Part shown: piece after piece, positions 27,528-35,852 of the stretch
How the letters are laid out: each line of letters opens with the position of its first letter
How positions within the stretch are numbered: position 1 is the first letter of the stretch
From: a virus
Reading direction: 5' to 3' (one strand)
IMG/VR virus record: IMGVR_UViG_3300025102_000049
Coordinates: 1-50,398 of that record
DNA: 50,398 nucleotides
Made by a program: the position numbers and the translations under genes
The notes under the pieces: generated by a model
Seen by the model: the letters and a program-made list of their open reading frames with translations, nothing else
The model's database searches: none
Told to the model about the DNA's origin: nothing

Positions 27528-29208
27528 TCATATCCCTCACTTTAAACGCGGCGGCTCTGATTGCTTCTCTAGCACTAGCAGTAATACTAGCGGCTAAATC
27601 AACATTGGCCCAACCAAATCCCTGATACGCAATTATGCCGTAAAAAGACGCAGATAATCGCTTTACTGCTAACTGATTGTTATTCCACTTAGCGTATTCA
27701 TCTTTAGTTGTTGCTTGTTTCATCTTCTTTTTATATTCGTCTCTTAACTCTTTCAAGTCAAGTACTGCTTTAGGTAGTAAACCTAACTCATCTGTTTTGA
27801 AATACATCATCTCTTCTCTTTTGACTTCACTAAAATCTCTAGGTATCGCTAGGTTAACAGCAAAGTCTGTTGGTTCTTCTGAAATAGTCTCCCACGATAT
27901 ATTTCGTGAGATAATCATACTAGGGTATAGTCCTGCAAAATCAAATGCGGCAACGTTCTGATGAAGACCATTTGTACCTTCACTGAGAGGGTTGTATATC
28001 ATTGCCCCCTCATACTCCTTACGTTCACCTTTCTCCCCCGTAGGGGCTTTCCAAGTAGCATTACGCATGAAATATATTCCTCCCATGTTACTTGCATAGA
28101 AACATGCATCAAATGGTGCTTTCAATAATCGTTGTAATGAGAGAACAGCGTCAACACAATGATTCTCTTCATCAATTCTTTTGATTAACTCAACATCCTT
28201 GAAAGCATATTCTAGATAGGTATCTGAATCTTCTAACCATGCCCTTCTAAAGAACTCATTCTTATCAGGAAACTTCTCACTTACTAACTTAACATCACCA
28301 AGTACACTTTCTGAAACATAGTCCAAAGAAAGTGAAGGTAAAGTTCCACGTTGAGCATCATTCCATTGTCGCTCGAACACTAAATCAAGTGCTACTGTAA
28401 TCATACCTTTAATTGGTTGAGATACAGGAGAGTAACCTTCTACTCTTGACTTCCATATAGTTGGCTTGTTCTTCTTCCAACCAATACCTGTTATCTCATC
28501 AAATGGAGATAGTAGTCTTGGGTCTATTCCATGATGTACCATTCTAGTAAATAGTACAGGTATGTCGAACTTCCATCCAAACCATGAGATAAGCATATCA
28601 GGTTCTTTGTCCATAGCAAATGCTAGAAACCCTGTAAGCATATTATGCTCTCCTGTATATCTATGAAGAATGAAGTTATCATTATCTTTCAATACTACAT
28701 TCCTAGCCTCATCAGGATACCAAGCAAATACATGATACTCATCATCATAGTTATCGTATATTACAATACAAGTAATTGCTTCATCATACTTACCACCTTG
28801 TTGCCATTCCATATCCCAATACCATCTACGTAAGTTTTGTTCAGGTATTTCTTTTACTTCATCAACTGCATATCTATAATGATGTTGAACATCACCCTCA
28901 TATGTTTTCATACCTCTAGCCTCTAGAACTATTCTTACATCTTTAGCATATTTAGGATGTTTGGGTTGCCAAGTTACTTTGTGAAGTTTATCACCGTTTA
29001 AGTTAACCTCATCTGTACTTTCAAACATTACTTTAATTTGAAATGTACCTAAGTTATCCTTACACTTGAAAGTAAATGGTAGGGAAGAGTGTGCTTTATC
29101 TGCATACATGTAAGGTTGAAAGTCGGAGTGAGACACAATCTTACTTTGTATCTCATCTCCTTCTCTCCACCTTAATCCTATTCCATTTTCTGTTTTACAT
29201 ATTATCAT
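27517..29208 (-). CDS. polB: DNA polymerase B, N-terminal half (exonuclease, motifs A and B)
   Basis: This 563-aa protein carries the proofreading exonuclease: ExoI WDMEW (Asp132/Glu134), ExoII SWFGWKFD (Asp215) and ExoIII YAFKD (Tyr334/Asp338). It also carries palm motif A FDFAGLYPS (Asp423) and fingers motif B AVKRLSASFYG (Lys516, Tyr523, Gly524). It stops after SITASAREAIRAAAFKVRDM, where an intact enzyme would continue for a few residues to motif C. The missing motif C opens the downstream gene, so nothing of the conserved core appears lost. Function: leading- and lagging-strand synthesis with proofreading. The ExoII residue before GWKFD is Phe rather than Asn. The start follows GAGGAAT. 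Confidence 0.88.
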   Translation of the reverse strand: MIICKTENGIGLRWREGDEIQSKIVSHSDFQPYMYADKAHSSLPFTFKCKDNLGTFQIKVMFESTDEVNLNGDKLHKVTWQPKHPKYAKDVRIVLEARGMKTYEGDVQHHYRYAVDEVKEIPEQNLRRWYWDMEWQQGGKYDEAITCIVIYDNYDDEYHVFAWYPDEARNVVLKDNDNFILHRYTGEHNMLTGFLAFAMDKEPDMLISWFGWKFDIPVLFTRMVHHGIDPRLLSPFDEITGIGWKKNKPTIWKSRVEGYSPVSQPIKGMITVALDLVFERQWNDAQRGTLPSLSLDYVSESVLGDVKLVSEKFPDKNEFFRRAWLEDSDTYLEYAFKDVELIKRIDEENHCVDAVLSLQRLLKAPFDACFYASNMGGIYFMRNATWKAPTGEKGERKEYEGAMIYNPLSEGTNGLHQNVAAFDFAGLYPSMIISRNISWETISEEPTDFAVNLAIPRDFSEVKREEMMYFKTDELGLLPKAVLDLKELRDEYKKKMKQATTKDEYAKWNNNQLAVKRLSASFYGIIAYQGFGWANVDLAASITASAREAIRAAAFKVRDMNAN

Positions 29209-29210
29209 TA

Positions 29211-29303
29211 TTATTCCTCTTCTATATTAAAACCGGATATATCAACGGCTGACTGTCCTGTTCCGCAAGTTTCTAACCAAAATAACTTTATTCTTTCATC
29301 CAT
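29211..29303 (-). CDS. 30-aa microprotein between clamp and polymerase genes
   Basis: The peptide begins MDERIKLFWLETCGTGQSA and ends DISGFNIEEE. AACAGGTGAG gives a good ribosome site 5 bases before the ATG, and the gap between the clamp stop and the polymerase start is otherwise unused. No function is recognised. Confidence 0.45.
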   Translation of the reverse strand: MDERIKLFWLETCGTGQSAVDISGFNIEEE

Positions 29304-29307
29304 ATAC

Positions 29308-30087
29308 TCACCTGTTAAGATATGGTGCTTTCAATAATAGTCTGTTTGTTGTTACGAAAAGAACAGGAGCATCATCCTTGAGGTACAGTCTAACTGCACC
29401 ATTCAAGAACTTTGCAAACTGTCCATTAAACTCAACAGTAGCACTATCACCTTCTGCAATAGTGTACTCTACATTAGTATCAATAGTCTCGTTCATTGTC
29501 TTAGTACTCGACATTGTTAATACTTCATCATCAAAGTTAAACTTGTATCTAGCAATGTTAACTACATCACATACAGAACTTGCTCTTGCTAACTCATCTT
29601 CTGATATTACTATCTCTGCTTCGAACTGAGTCTTACCGAAGATAGGTAACTCATCACCCCAAGAAGGAGTGTCGCTTCTCATATCATTAGTAAATGTAAC
29701 AATCCTACCAATGTAATCATTGTGAGGATGTTCTGAAACTAACGGTACTTTAGCAGTAGCAGTTTGTGTTTCTGTTTGTGTTATTGTTAAGTAATCACCA
29801 ACTAGTAACGTTACTTCTCCACTAAACGCTTTAAGATATTTAACTGTCTTCTCAATATCAACTATCCAAGAAGCAGTTGTAATACCCTCATTCGGTACTC
29901 TTGCGGCACATATGGTTGTAGTATCAGCATTGTAAGCATGAAGGTATTCACCATCACTGATAAGCCAAGCATAATTACTCAACTGACCATTCTTACTAGT
30001 ATCTCCACTATTGTATTTACCTTTCAATGCAACACTTTCTATCAAGTCTTTGAACTCGCTCACTTCTATTTCTATTGTTATTACCAT
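29308..30087 (-). CDS. pcn: PCNA-like sliding clamp
   Basis: This 259-aa protein matches PCNA in length and layout: two similar halves of mixed beta-strands with a connector, and a C-terminus RLLLKAPYLN resembling the last strand (LLAPR) of archaeal PCNA. The identity is low by eye, so the call also uses position: it lies next to polB, and the C-termini of two other proteins here carry PIP-box-like motifs. It should form a trimeric ring that holds the viral polymerase on DNA. TAAGGAGATAATAAT precedes the ATG. Confidence 0.7.
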   Translation of the reverse strand: MVITIEIEVSEFKDLIESVALKGKYNSGDTSKNGQLSNYAWLISDGEYLHAYNADTTTICAARVPNEGITTASWIVDIEKTVKYLKAFSGEVTLLVGDYLTITQTETQTATAKVPLVSEHPHNDYIGRIVTFTNDMRSDTPSWGDELPIFGKTQFEAEIVISEDELARASSVCDVVNIARYKFNFDDEVLTMSSTKTMNETIDTNVEYTIAEGDSATVEFNGQFAKFLNGAVRLYLKDDAPVLFVTTNRLLLKAPYLNR

Positions 30088-30099
30088 ATTATTATCTCC

Positions 30100-30939
30100 T
30101 TAAAGTTCGCCTGTTTTTATTTCTTCAACGCCTGTCCAATCAACATTACCGTCTTTGATAACTAGTACTTTTCTTCTACTACCAATCAGTTCAGGCTTTC
30201 TTGCACTTGCTTCAAACAGAGCAGTATATTCTGCTCCGCCTTTTCTTAAGTCTCTCTGCATACGAATTGTAGCAGTAAAGATATCTTCTGTTGAGTCATG
30301 CCAATTAGCAATAACACCAACAGGGTTAGGGTTTCCTGCATACTTATCTTTAGAGTGAGCAATCACTATTCTATGACAAGCCATTTCTAGAACTTGCTTA
30401 TGTAAGAAGTTCTTGTAAGGAGTATTTCTATCTCCCCAAACATACGGCGGTTGTTTAATAACAGTATCCGCATCCATCTTGTGTTTGTTTCTCATGTGAG
30501 TTTCACAAACATCTGTAAGTAGTTTATCTGCACCATCTACAATTACGGCTTTTAGTTTGCCTTCTGCTAAACACTCCATAGCCATTTCATAAAAGGTTCT
30601 TGCATTAGCCATAGTCGCTTCAAAGTTAACCAAACTATTTTCCTCTCTTTCGATAGGGTTATCTACAACAATATTTGCTATATTACCATAGTGGTTTCTC
30701 TTAACGTCAATAGCCCTGTTGTCAAAATCAAAAACATATACTTTCATATCATTCTTAATATCTTCATCAGTTAAAATATCTAACGATATTGCTGACTTAG
30801 CGGATTTGGGTTCTCCCCAAATACCTAGACACATGTATGACTGTGCTACTTCTGCCTTATACTTGATTTGCTCAAGCCTTTCTTTCTTTCGTTCTTCAAA
30901 CGTCTTAGTTCCTGTACTTTTTCCTGTGTTCCAACTCAT
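30100..30939 (-). CDS. RecA/RadA-like (Sak4-type) recombination ATPase
   Basis: This 279-aa protein has the phage-type P-loop GIWGEPKSAKSAIS (residues 39-52), an unusual Pro/Ala Walker A, a Walker B VIVDGAD near 132-138, and a segment with RIVIAHSKDKY typical of Sak4-like recombinases. It should act on single-stranded DNA in strand annealing or exchange. The frame also opens at TTG 30963 and ATG 30945; I prefer ATG 30939, which has AGGAATAGGA spaced upstream. It overlaps the previous gene by 35 bases. Between the clamp and SSB genes, so it is part of the replication-recombination set. Confidence 0.7.
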   Translation of the reverse strand: MSWNTGKSTGTKTFEERKKERLEQIKYKAEVAQSYMCLGIWGEPKSAKSAISLDILTDEDIKNDMKVYVFDFDNRAIDVKRNHYGNIANIVVDNPIEREENSLVNFEATMANARTFYEMAMECLAEGKLKAVIVDGADKLLTDVCETHMRNKHKMDADTVIKQPPYVWGDRNTPYKNFLHKQVLEMACHRIVIAHSKDKYAGNPNPVGVIANWHDSTEDIFTATIRMQRDLRKGGAEYTALFEASARKPELIGSRRKVLVIKDGNVDWTGVEEIKTGEL

Positions 30940-31210
30940 ATTCATTCCTATTCCTATTTTCAAATTGCACTAAATCATTACCAACTGTTGCTAGTATTTC
31001 ATTTAGTCCATCTTTATCTACCTTTACTCTTATTTCTTTACCGGATTTAGTATGTAATTTCATCCAAATCTCGTTTTTAAGTTCGTTATTGGGTTTCCAA
31101 GTAACAAAATCAATGTTACTAACCCTTATTGCATATGACTGACCATGAATTATATCATCATCATCAGCATACGAAGTTATTGTATATTCATTATAGTATC
31201 CTTTATTCAT
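30905..31210 (-). CDS. Unknown small beta-rich protein
   Basis: This 101-aa protein has an acidic stretch (YADDDDIIHG), then alternating strands with KNEIWMKLHTKSGKEIRVKV and a C-terminal basic helix. AAGGAGGAAATTAA gives a strong ribosome site. No family recognised. Its place between the SSB-like and RecA-like genes suggests a DNA-related role. Confidence 0.55.
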   Translation of the reverse strand: MNKGYYNEYTITSYADDDDIIHGQSYAIRVSNIDFVTWKPNNELKNEIWMKLHTKSGKEIRVKVDKDGLNEILATVGNDLVQFENRNRNEYELEHRKKYRN

Positions 31211-31229
31211 TTAATTTCCTCCTTAAGAG

Positions 31230-31250
31230 TTAGGGGCGTTGCACCCCTAA
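31230..31250. other. Small hairpin between SSB-like gene and next gene
   Basis: TTAGGGG and CCCCTAA form a perfect 7-bp stem with a 7-base loop in the 77-base gap. No T-tract follows on the minus strand, so it is not a clear terminator. RNA processing or stability control are possible. Confidence 0.45.
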
Positions 31251-31287
31251 GACCAACAATATGTGTATGGTTACACGGTTACAATAA

Positions 31288-32529
31288 TTAGACTGGCATC
31301 CAGTCGTCATCGAACCCATCAGAGTCATCCTCTATATGGGTGATTTCGTCAGGACTGCCGCCTCTAGCCTTTGTCACTAGTATTCCGTTAACATTTAATG
31401 AAATAGGTCTTAAATTACCTTCTTCATCAGTGCCTTGTGAAGTTCTACCAACAACAACAACCTTTGACCCAATACCAAAGTCTATTTCTATATGTGGTGG
31501 TGTCCAACATGTTAGGTTATCATCATCTAGAGAAAACTCTGAGTTGAAGTCTGCTAGAACAAAGTATCTATTACCATTCTTTGTCTGATTCATGTTAACA
31601 GTAGTAACATCACCATCAGTAAATACAAACCTATCATTGTAGTCTTTATCCATAACCATACTGTGTGCTTGTCCTAAATCAACAATAGGACAGAAGTTCG
31701 CTTCGCTGTATTCCATTAAAGCGTCTTGCATGTTTATGTCAGATGTGTCTTCTTTACGAGGGTCATCATCAGCAAGAGAACTGTTTACAACAAGAGACTC
31801 TAGGGTTCTTGCTTTTCCACCATGTATCTTAGTACCATCATTTGAGTTCAAGATACAATCAAAGTGTACAAACTCAAAGGTCTTAGGGGTGAAGTCTTTT
31901 GTAGACTCTCCTTTGTAGTTAAAGAAGAACTTACCAAACTTACCATCAACTTCTCCAATGAAAACACCTGAGCGTCTCCATTCTGAAACAGCAAGTGGTT
32001 TACCATATCTTGCTTTATTCCAATCAGCATCGTTTGTGTCAAGAGGAGTGACGTATGTACCGTCATCCATATCAGTATGGTTAGCAGGTAGTTTATCCAT
32101 AGACTTAACTAACTCTTCACCATCTCTCATCATTCTACCTTCGTACTTACCATCAACTTCAGTGAACACTGCTACTTGACCAGTAGAGAAAGACGTATCT
32201 TTATCTCTTCTATAATCAGTAATAACTGCTTCATTCTTTCTTGCTAACATATCTCTTGCTTCATCTAGTGATGCAAAGAAACCAAACGCTTGTTTGTAAA
32301 ATCCACCACTACTTGTTGTTGCATTGGTGTTCATACTGTTCTTCTGCGCTCTTAACGCACTGTTGTAGAACTCTTTCCACAAGTTGAGACATAACATGCC
32401 TTCATCTTGGACACTAACATTGTTCTTCTGACATATGTCATCAAACCTCGCTAGTGCTTCTGCTTCGGTTAAACCGATTGCAGACGCTGTTTTCGCTATC
32501 ATTGCTTTTATTTCATTTTCATTTTTCAT
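31288..32529 (-). CDS. RPA/SSB-like single-strand DNA-binding protein
   Basis: This 413-aa protein has an OB-fold-like C-terminal region (SKVVVVGRTSQGTDEEGNL, then ISLNVNGILVTKA) and an extreme acidic tail DDSDGFDDDWMPV, the kind of C-terminal tip SSBs use to recruit partners. The N-terminal 120 residues are helical and may hold a separate domain (LTEAEALARFDDICQ). The middle has a second beta-rich segment that may be another OB fold. The call rests on the tail, the beta-strand pattern and its position beside the RFC, clamp and RecA-like genes. AAAGGAGGAAAAATAA precedes the ATG. Confidence 0.5.
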   Translation of the reverse strand: MKNENEIKAMIAKTASAIGLTEAEALARFDDICQKNNVSVQDEGMLCLNLWKEFYNSALRAQKNSMNTNATTSSGGFYKQAFGFFASLDEARDMLARKNEAVITDYRRDKDTSFSTGQVAVFTEVDGKYEGRMMRDGEELVKSMDKLPANHTDMDDGTYVTPLDTNDADWNKARYGKPLAVSEWRRSGVFIGEVDGKFGKFFFNYKGESTKDFTPKTFEFVHFDCILNSNDGTKIHGGKARTLESLVVNSSLADDDPRKEDTSDINMQDALMEYSEANFCPIVDLGQAHSMVMDKDYNDRFVFTDGDVTTVNMNQTKNGNRYFVLADFNSEFSLDDDNLTCWTPPHIEIDFGIGSKVVVVGRTSQGTDEEGNLRPISLNVNGILVTKARGGSPDEITHIEDDSDGFDDDWMPV

Positions 32530-32782
32530 TTATTTTTCCTCCTTTTGGGGTTTTCATTCTTTTTCTTTCGTGTTTTATTTCCACTAATCCTTCTGTCAGC
32601 ATGACTACGCCACACAATATCCAAAAGAAATTAGAATCTACGCTGATATAATTTAGCGTGTTTAGTACAGGCAGTACTATCAGCAACGCACCGCCTAACG
32701 CTATTATCTCATAGCGTAGTAGTAGATGTTTAACATCTTCAATATCCACTACGCCGTCTTCATTAATATCTAATTTACTCAT
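32519..32782 (-). CDS. EF-hand/dockerin-like membrane protein
   Basis: This 87-aa protein starts MSKLDINEDGVVDIEDVKHL, a Ca-binding loop pattern (D-x-N-x-D-G-x-x-D-x-x-D) of EF-hand or dockerin type. Two transmembrane helices follow (IIALGGALLIVLPVL and WILCGVVMLTEGLV) and then a basic tail. I chose ATG 32782 rather than 32788 because GGAGGAG is spaced 8 bases from it. The preceding 27-aa membrane ORF ends at TAATG overlapping this start. A membrane-linked calcium-sensing or structural role is possible, but unknown. Confidence 0.6.
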   Translation of the reverse strand: MSKLDINEDGVVDIEDVKHLLLRYEIIALGGALLIVLPVLNTLNYISVDSNFFWILCGVVMLTEGLVEIKHERKRMKTPKGGKINEK

Positions 32783-32865
32783 TACCATCTCCTCCTACCT
32801 CGTTTATCCATTCTCATTAAAAATCTCAATACAATAAACCCAAGTAAAACTGCTACTCCTTCCAT
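32782..32865 (-). CDS. 27-aa membrane microprotein
   Basis: MEGVAVLLGFIVLRFLMRMD with a basic tail (KRGRRRW) is one short transmembrane helix. It overlaps the RFC stop (TAATG) and ends overlapping the next ATG, so it sits in a three-gene coupled chain. It probably functions with the EF-hand-like membrane protein that follows, but that is only context. Confidence 0.45.
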   Translation of the reverse strand: MEGVAVLLGFIVLRFLMRMDKRGRRRW

Positions 32866-33782
32866 TACACCATCTGTCCTATCATCCAAGATGCTAATAC
32901 TTTTGGAGTCATATTACTACTTCTCCATTCAGCCTCACCTACTACACGTAGCATCTTGAACTTGGATTGGGGCGAAGAATCCATCTTTAATATAATATCG
33001 TGCAAATTAATGCATATAGTCTTCATATCAGTAGAATCGTAAATCAATTTATGCACCTTCTCTAAAGCATTATTATAGTCATTTTCATTTATCATTTTCA
33101 TTATTTCAGAGTACGGTTCTAAACTTCTGTCTATTTGGTTTTGTAGGCTTCGATTACTCGATGAGGATGCCTGTAATTCGTTAATCCCTCGTCTCAAATC
33201 ACCCTGCAAATAGGTAATAAACCTTTGCAACTCTTCGTCAGAATACTGATTCACACCTTCTTCAGCCAATATTTTTGTGAAAATATCTAACATACTTGTG
33301 GGGTTGACTCTCTTAAATTGGTAGTTGGCACATCTAGATTGTAGGGGATGAATAATCTTGTGTCTCTCATTACATGTAATAATGAACCTACAATTATCAG
33401 CATACCTTTCCATGACTCTCTTCAATGCATTCTGAGCATCTTTAGTCATACCATCCATCTCATCAAGAAGTATAATCTTGAAAGGAGCATCACCGATAAC
33501 TTTGGTGGATGCAATTTCCTTAATCTTGGTTCTGACAGTTTCTAGTTTCCTATCATCAGACGCATTAATCTCAAAGAAGTTACCTTGTTTATTATCACTT
33601 AACAACTCATTGACTAACGCAATAGAAGCCGCAGTTTTACCTGTACCCGCTACACCGTAAAACAATACATTAGGCATATTACCTGATGTAACCCAATGTT
33701 CTGCATCTAATACAAAACTTAGTTGTCCTACTATCTCACTCAATCTAGATGGTCTATATTTCTCTGTCCATAATTCGCTCAT
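32865..33782 (-). CDS. rfcS: Clamp loader small subunit
   Basis: This 305-aa AAA+ ATPase has every RFC-S landmark: WTEKYRPSRLSEIVGQ at the N-terminus, Walker A GVAGTGKT (43-50), Walker B ILLDEMD (104-110), sensor 1 FIITCNE, and the SRC arginine-finger motif at 149-151. It opens and loads the clamp using ATP, normally as a pentamer with one large subunit. The length is slightly shorter than typical archaeal RFC-S (about 320 aa). ATGA overlap with the HTH protein gene. Confidence 0.92.
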   Translation of the reverse strand: MSELWTEKYRPSRLSEIVGQLSFVLDAEHWVTSGNMPNVLFYGVAGTGKTAASIALVNELLSDNKQGNFFEINASDDRKLETVRTKIKEIASTKVIGDAPFKIILLDEMDGMTKDAQNALKRVMERYADNCRFIITCNERHKIIHPLQSRCANYQFKRVNPTSMLDIFTKILAEEGVNQYSDEELQRFITYLQGDLRRGINELQASSSSNRSLQNQIDRSLEPYSEIMKMINENDYNNALEKVHKLIYDSTDMKTICINLHDIILKMDSSPQSKFKMLRVVGEAEWRSSNMTPKVLASWMIGQMV

Positions 33783-34579
33783 TGTCTCACCTTTTTATCC
33801 CAACCTAATGAAGATAGAATAATTGTATTTGCTTCAGAGTCTTTAAGACCCATTGCTCTATTCATATTAACTGCTAATTCAGAAGCATCTTCTTTTGTTA
33901 ACTCTAAGAACATACCATGTTCAAGATGATTATAACCATGCTCATGTTCTATAACACCAACAACATCATACAACCCTGTTTCATAGTTTCTAATAGTACT
34001 ATACGCTTTTCTATTCTTTGTAATATTACTAGGTGTAGGTTTAGAATAAGGGTTTACTTGAATAGTTTTAGGGACAATAGTTTGTTGTTGTGCCAACAGA
34101 AACCTATCTTCTTTTCGTGTTCTATATGCGGCTTTACCCGATTTTGTTAAACCATATTTTTTTAACCAGTATCTGACTACTGCTTCAGATACGCCGAACT
34201 GTTTTGCCATCTGATAGACAGGCATATTTTCATCGTAGAACAATCTCTTAAGAACAGTCTTAGATTTATATTTCTGCGTTTTAGGTTTTGTTTTAGGTTT
34301 TGACCCCCAAACTTTTTTCTTAACCTTCTTAACCTTCTTAGGTTTACTTACAGTTTCAAAGTATTCCTTAACTTGTTGTTCTTCTTTATTATGTTCAAGT
34401 TCTAAATTAAACATTTCAATATATTTGATTATAGTTCCAACTGGAACATTAAACATATCACTTATTTCTTTAGCAGACTTATCCTTTAACACATATTGTT
34501 CTTCAAGCCACATTCTATTGGTGTAAAGTTGCTTACTTTTCTTGTTTTTAACATTTCTATTTTTCTTATTATTATACAT
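33779..34579 (-). CDS. DNA-binding protein with two helix-turn-helix domains
   Basis: This 266-aa protein has two HTH repeats: SAKEISDMFNVPVGTIIKYI around residues 35-54 and VYQMAKQFGVSEAVVRYWLK around 121-140. They are linked by a Lys-rich spacer (KPKKVKKVKKKVWGSKPK). The C-terminal 100 residues are less distinctive. It probably binds DNA as a regulator or replication-initiation factor. No family name is assigned. AAGGAGG, lying inside the preceding ORF, is its ribosome site. Confidence 0.6.
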   Translation of the reverse strand: MYNNKKNRNVKNKKSKQLYTNRMWLEEQYVLKDKSAKEISDMFNVPVGTIIKYIEMFNLELEHNKEEQQVKEYFETVSKPKKVKKVKKKVWGSKPKTKPKTQKYKSKTVLKRLFYDENMPVYQMAKQFGVSEAVVRYWLKKYGLTKSGKAAYRTRKEDRFLLAQQQTIVPKTIQVNPYSKPTPSNITKNRKAYSTIRNYETGLYDVVGVIEHEHGYNHLEHGMFLELTKEDASELAVNMNRAMGLKDSEANTIILSSLGWDKKVRQ

Positions 34580-34688
34580 TTTTTATTTCCTCCTTAGTAG
34601 GATGTCCACATCTTTTGCAGACTAAGTTACCTCTTCTTGTTCTAACGTGAGGTAAAACGTGTAAACAGGATAAGCATATCTTATCCAT
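34572..34688 (-). CDS. 38-aa zinc-ribbon microprotein
   Basis: CLSC at residues 5-8 and CKRC at 24-27 make a two-pair zinc ribbon with a basic loop (LPHVRTRRGN). The ATG overlaps the upstream stop by one base (TAATG) and it ends 7 bases into the next gene. It contains the next gene's ribosome site. Function unknown. Confidence 0.6.
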   Translation of the reverse strand: MDKICLSCLHVLPHVRTRRGNLVCKRCGHPTKEEIKNV

Positions 34689-35539
34689 TAAAACCACTCT
34701 CCCAATCCTTGTTGTGGTACTATTCTATCTGTTTTCTTTCTTCTTTTCTTTTCTCCTAAACCCAATAGTCTACATTCACCATTGTTTAGTTTAGTTTTAG
34801 CATATTCTGCAAACTTATCATCCTTAAGTAAGTCAGTGAGTAGGTAACACTCATGACGTTTTAATCCTAACCTTGATGCTAAGTTGGGTAGTTTAGAATA
34901 ACTACCGCGTTTAGGCATTTGCATTTTACGGTTTAATCTACCATCATGTGTATATGCAAGCATTTCATAAAAATATGAACTAGACCAACGCCTCTTAACT
35001 GAGAAATCTACAAATGACAACTTGTTCGGATGTAGGTTAGGAATTAACCATGATAAGAAATGAATATCACTAGGCTTAGATAACTTCAACATTGATGCTA
35101 TCTCATCTCGATTAGGGTTTTTCAAATACTCTCTTATCATAGGATACATATCAATATCGTACTCTTTTGCATCATCTGCTCTAGGTGATTCTACTTCATG
35201 TTCTATTTTCTTACCTGCTCTCTTCAATTTACATAATGAAAACAATTCTTTAGGTACTGATTTCTGATTATCAGAAACTAATATAACTTGTCCTCTATAC
35301 TCTAACATTGTCTTTTTGATTAAAGCAGTATTAGGTTTGTAATGTACTTCATCAATAATAATACCTCTATCACTAGGGATACTATAATTATCATCAATAG
35401 TATATTCGTTAGCATACATCACAATGGGATTGTTGGACACGAAAGACAACGCTTTGTCCATCTTGTCTAGTTTAGTGTTACCTACTATTATCATTGGTTT
35501 GTTATTCATATGTTCATTTGCTGTCTTTATCAGACTCAT
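34688..35539 (-). CDS. Divergent AAA+-like protein with C-terminal PIP box, possible clamp loader large subunit
   Basis: This 283-aa protein has a degenerate P-loop-like IIVGNTKLDKMDKA (17-30), a Walker B GIIIDEVH (59-66) and a sensor-like VILVSDNQKSVPKEL (85-99) followed by CKLKRAG, echoing the core of RFC large subunits. It ends QQGLGEWF, matching the PIP box pattern Q-x-x-h-x-x-a-a. With RFC-S two genes downstream and no other large subunit in the window, an RFC-L role is attractive, but the P-loop lacks the usual G-K-T/S. It could also be another PCNA-binding replication factor. Confidence 0.4.
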   Translation of the reverse strand: MSLIKTANEHMNNKPMIIVGNTKLDKMDKALSFVSNNPIVMYANEYTIDDNYSIPSDRGIIIDEVHYKPNTALIKKTMLEYRGQVILVSDNQKSVPKELFSLCKLKRAGKKIEHEVESPRADDAKEYDIDMYPMIREYLKNPNRDEIASMLKLSKPSDIHFLSWLIPNLHPNKLSFVDFSVKRRWSSSYFYEMLAYTHDGRLNRKMQMPKRGSYSKLPNLASRLGLKRHECYLLTDLLKDDKFAEYAKTKLNNGECRLLGLGEKKRRKKTDRIVPQQGLGEWF

Positions 35540-35852
35540 TTATTCTCACTTCCATTATTTCCTTATATTGTGTGTGGCAATTTCCACAGTGTATGTGCGC
35601 TACATACCATTTTAATTCGCTTTCTTCTTTAACTCCGACCTCAAAACCGAAGTCTTTGTTTCCGCATTCTCTACATCCATCCATTAACATCCTAACAGTA
35701 TGGTGTCTTACTATCTCAAAATCAGACATGTCTTCACTTGTTTCACCAAAACCAAAGGATTCTATTTTTTGTCCTACTAAACTAATAGAACAAACGGAAC
35801 ATACATCTTTGTTATGTTCAGACTCTCTATGATTACATCTAGAGCATAACAT
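35514..35852 (-). CDS. Multi-zinc-ribbon protein
   Basis: This 112-aa protein has four Cys pairs: CSRC (3-6), CSVC (18-21), CREC around residues 60-63 and CGNC around 89-92. They could form two zinc ribbons around a central beta-segment. The gene overlaps its downstream neighbour by 26 bases. A nucleic-acid-binding adaptor is likely for such a layout; no family recognised. Confidence 0.55.
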   Translation of the reverse strand: MLCSRCNHRESEHNKDVCSVCSISLVGQKIESFGFGETSEDMSDFEIVRHHTVRMLMDGCRECGNKDFGFEVGVKEESELKWYVAHIHCGNCHTQYKEIMEVRINESDKDSK

